Of a stretch of 64,000 bases of DNA, positions 61,888-64,000 are shown piece after piece. Each line of letters starts with the position of its first letter. Within the stretch, counting starts at the first letter, position 1. The stretch covers positions 3,927,501 to 3,991,500 of the forward strand of contig NZ_CP090003.1 in the NCBI RefSeq assembly GCF_021390195.1, in the 5' to 3' direction. The notes beneath the pieces were generated by a model that worked only from the letters and a program-made list of their open reading frames with translations, ran no database searches and was not told where the DNA came from. Position numbers and translations under genes: made by a program. The DNA comes from Flagellimonas sp. CMM7 (lineage in GTDB: Bacteria > Bacteroidota > Bacteroidia > Flavobacteriales > Flavobacteriaceae).

Positions 61888-63497
61888 GAAAACTGAAGTT
61901 ATTTCTAGTGCTAGCCATAGCGGCGTTCCATGCGCTCCCTGCTCAGGAGAATCATATTAAAGAAGATGGGGAGGTAGCGAGAACCTCTAATTTTGAATTG
62001 CCAAAGATTCAGGTTGTCCCAATAACGGATACTAATGCCAATAGACAATACGAACTTTATATTAAGCTACCAGAGGCGTATTCAGAAAGCACTGATAAAT
62101 CATATCCGGTAATTTATACAACCGATGCCATGTGGCACATGGAGATGTTATCCGGTTCCACAGAATACATAATGGAAGAGGTTATTCTAGTTGGAATTTC
62201 CTGGCAGAAAGACATAAACGAAGACCTGAAAAAAGAGCTTGGGGACCATGTAAGTCGATACAGGGATTATAGTTTTAGGAAACATGATAATCCTGAAATT
62301 CAAAAAAAAATACAGTTCGGGCAAGCAAATAAACATTTGGCCTTTATTCGTAATGATGTCATTACCTATATTGACAATACGTATCGCACTGACCCAAATA
62401 GTCGTACCTATTTCGGTTATTCAATGGGTGGTGAATTTGGTGCTTATGTGCTATTGTCTCAACCGAATACCTTTAATAATTACATTATTGGTAGTCCATC
62501 GATTAAAAATGAAGTTGAACATCTATCTGAACTTAATACGAAATTCGGACCTTATGAAACCTCAAATAGAAGCTCGAGTCTTAATGCCAATGTTTTCATT
62601 TCATATGGTTCATTAGAAGAAACTATGATGGAGCCTATTGAGGCTTTTATTAAATTATTAAATGATAGAAGAGATGACGGTTTAACTGTACTAAAAGAAG
62701 TGATTGATGGAAATCATGGAACTGCATTCCCTATGACCGTAGTGCGCAGCATTAGCTGGTTGTCCCAGTTAAATAAAACCAAAGTAGAAAGTCTCTATTT
62801 AGGGCAAAAACCATCCGGTGTTACCGCTATACCTTTCGCACCCGGAATTGTTAATACAGAGCATCGTGAACTGAGTGGATTTTTTTCACCAGATTTAAAA
62901 GAGTTTTACTTTAATAGGAATGGCGGCAGTTACGAAAAGCACGCATTGGTTGTTTTTAAAAATATAGACAATCAATGGACCGAGTCGTATGTAATGCCCA
63001 GAATAGGCAGACCAGTGTTTTCACCAGATGGTAAGACCATGCATTTGGGGGAGAAATATATGGTGCGTACCGAAACAGGTTGGTCCGAGGTGAAAAGTCT
63101 TGGTTCTTATTTCGAGGACATTCGCATTATGCGTCTTACATCTTCCTCCAAGGGTACTTTTGTTTTTGACGAAGTAGGTTCTGAAGATGGAGATGGTGTT
63201 ATTCGTTATTCTCGCTTAATTAACGGCAAGCGCGAAGCTCCAAAACCATTAAGCAAAGAAATTAATACTGGTAAATTCAATGCCCATCCATTCATTGCGC
63301 CTGACGAGTCCTATATTATATGGGATGGTGAAAGAGAGAGCGGTTATGGTGATTCTGACCTTTATATCAGCTTTAGACAGAAAGACGGTTCATGGGGTGA
63401 AGCTATTAACCTGGGAAGTGGTATCAATACGGAAGCCTGGGAGTCGACTGCTTTTGTAACCCCGATGGAAAATATCTTTTCTTCAATAGAAATGTAG
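61884..63497 (+). CDS. Esterase-D-like hydrolase fused to a PD40 propeller, frameshifted at the 3' end
   Basis: 537 residues in the open frame, with signal peptide FHALPAQ. Residues ~40-305 are an esterase-D/alpha-beta hydrolase domain: YPVIYTTDAMWHMEM, VILVGISWQ, the nucleophile Ser180 in RTYFGYSMGGEFGAYV, and the His in VIDGNHGTAFP. Residues ~310-537 are a PD40 propeller nearly identical in layout to the preceding lipoprotein. The frame ends early at PMENIFSSIEM because of a one-base loss near 63463. In the other frame the expected PDGKYLFFNRNVG and a ~36-residue end continue to a TAA at 63572-63574. Only the last propeller blade is affected. Confidence 0.82.
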   Translation: MRKLKLFLVLAIAAFHALPAQENHIKEDGEVARTSNFELPKIQVVPITDTNANRQYELYIKLPEAYSESTDKSYPVIYTTDAMWHMEMLSGSTEYIMEEVILVGISWQKDINEDLKKELGDHVSRYRDYSFRKHDNPEIQKKIQFGQANKHLAFIRNDVITYIDNTYRTDPNSRTYFGYSMGGEFGAYVLLSQPNTFNNYIIGSPSIKNEVEHLSELNTKFGPYETSNRSSSLNANVFISYGSLEETMMEPIEAFIKLLNDRRDDGLTVLKEVIDGNHGTAFPMTVVRSISWLSQLNKTKVESLYLGQKPSGVTAIPFAPGIVNTEHRELSGFFSPDLKEFYFNRNGGSYEKHALVVFKNIDNQWTESYVMPRIGRPVFSPDGKTMHLGEKYMVRTETGWSEVKSLGSYFEDIRIMRLTSSSKGTFVFDEVGSEDGDGVIRYSRLINGKREAPKPLSKEINTGKFNAHPFIAPDESYIIWDGERESGYGDSDLYISFRQKDGSWGEAINLGSGINTEAWESTAFVTPMENIFSSIEM

Positions 63498-63574
63498 GGT
63501 CATCCGATTACGAAAATGTAGATATCTATTGGATAGATGCTCAGATAATTGAGGATCTTAGACCCAAACCATAA
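63460..63574 (+). other. Out-of-frame 3' tail of the esterase-PD40 gene
   Basis: After GTAACCCC the reading frame that yields DGKYLFFNRNVGSSDYENVD followed by IYWIDAQIIEDLRPKP continues to TAA 63572-63574. The preceding paralogue has the same ending in frame (VTPDGKYLSY, WVDAEIIETLRPK). A missing G in CCCCGATGG explains the difference, either as a real deletion or a sequencing error. Confidence 0.75.
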
Positions 63575-63723
63575 AACTTGGACGAAGTTTCCAGATGCTG
63601 ATGGAAACAATTTGTATCTAAATCTGGAAAGAATTTAAACTAGAAAACGACTTCCAAAGCAATTTTATATAATGTTGAACTATGAAATGGTTAATCTGGT
63701 CTATAACGTTCCGTGTTATGGTT

Positions 63724-63744
63724 CTTTGCTATGGAGGAGCAAAG
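63724..63744. repeat. Small hairpin in the right-hand intergenic region
   Basis: CTTTGCT (63724-63730) pairs with AGCAAAG (63738-63744) across a 7-nt loop. A weaker ATAAC/GTTAT hairpin lies at 63703-63719. The 282-bp region 63575-63856 otherwise holds no gene that I can support. Confidence 0.4.
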
Positions 63745-63856
63745 CTTACCTCCTTAAAGGTTGATCTTGAATTTCCTTTGAAAATAAAATACTCATTATT
63801 CGACCCAATGATAGGAGGGAGTGGCTGTGTGGGATAAAGGCGAAGTTTTTTTTGAA

Positions 63857-64000
63857 TTATTGAAAAGGAAAATCTTCAATGGGACCCTCGTGAAACGGAG
63901 TAGTGCTTTTATAAATAAGCTCTTGACCGCCTGAAACCTGAATAGGATCATAATGATTTTTGATTACCTTTTGTATATACTCACCATAACTAGCAATACC
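63857..64000 (-). CDS. C-terminal end of an unrecognised protein (cut by right edge)
   Basis: The minus-strand frame is open to the window end and stops with TAA at 63857-63859, giving the last 47 residues of a protein. The visible sequence contains YGEYIQKVIKNHYDPIQVSG and ends TPFHEGPIEDFPFQ. No family can be named from this part. Confidence 0.55.
   Translation of the reverse strand, partial: GIASYGEYIQKVIKNHYDPIQVSGGQELIYKSTTPFHEGPIEDFPFQ

Noticed and set aside
1..64000. tRNA, rRNA, CRISPR array, transposase or integrase genes
   Set aside because: I looked for TPsiC-type GTTCGAATCC sequences, regularly spaced repeats and transposase motifs and saw none. A tRNAscan or CRISPR search was not possible here.

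Overview
The window looks like a chromosomal segment of a marine-type Flavobacteriaceae (Bacteroidota). The evidence is low GC, many Sec-exported beta-barrel and lipoprotein genes, two DUF5916 proteins, a PorV-like protein, four LytTR regulators, DUF4242 proteins, and promoters with the Bacteroidota -7 element TAnnTTTG. I see no rRNA, tRNA, CRISPR array, intact insertion sequence or phage structural gene. The genus cannot be fixed from the sequence alone.

Layout. 0-8 kb: the tail of an MFS transporter, a basic cold-shock-domain protein, a membrane-anchored HTH-like protein, an exported concanavalin-like protein, a DUF5916 protein, a DUF4251 lipoprotein, a membrane LytTR regulator and an ankyrin-type protein. 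8-20 kb: a PQQ-type sugar dehydrogenase-like lipoprotein, a second DUF5916 protein, an AraC regulator, a methyltransferase, a lipoprotein, a PHB-depolymerase-fold protein that has lost its catalytic Ser and His, a TPR-SCO operon, and a sterol-desaturase-like gene divergent from a TetR gene with a duplicated 16-bp operator. 20-32 kb: a Crp-like regulator, an M20 peptidase, a LytTR gene followed by a serine hydrolase, an NTF2-like protein, a VPS10/BNR protein with an amidohydrolase, an MBL-fold hydrolase and a decayed class III cyclase. 32-40 kb: CspA, an outer-membrane protein with an overlapping alpha/beta hydrolase, a LytTR two-component pair, a TonB-receptor-like barrel, and a DUF4242 pair in which the second gene is a DUF4242/cyclase-homology/AraC fusion.

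40.8-47.4 kb is the most unusual region. Nine tightly packed co-oriented genes encode a lipoprotein, an FAD-linked oxidase, three small coiled-coil or membrane proteins, a patatin phospholipase carrying two membrane helices, a signal-less M15 peptidoglycan peptidase, an unknown protein and an outer-membrane-like protein. The set combines enzymes aimed at phospholipid and peptidoglycan with small membrane proteins, and I know of no described system with this composition.

47.5-64 kb: a DEAD-box helicase faces a half-length helicase gene broken at an A10 tract. An HxlR regulator is divergent from an ene-reductase/Rid operon with repeated operators. Then come a PD40 propeller gene behind a perfect 26-bp palindrome, another serine hydrolase, a PorV paralogue and a large SGNH-like lipoprotein. 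Finally a LytTR two-component operon is divergent from a serine hydrolase-PD40-esterase/PD40 operon, with a LytTR-type direct repeat between them. LytTR regulators sit beside exported hydrolases three times (22-24, 33-36 and 57-63 kb), which suggests a recurring sensing/hydrolysis arrangement.
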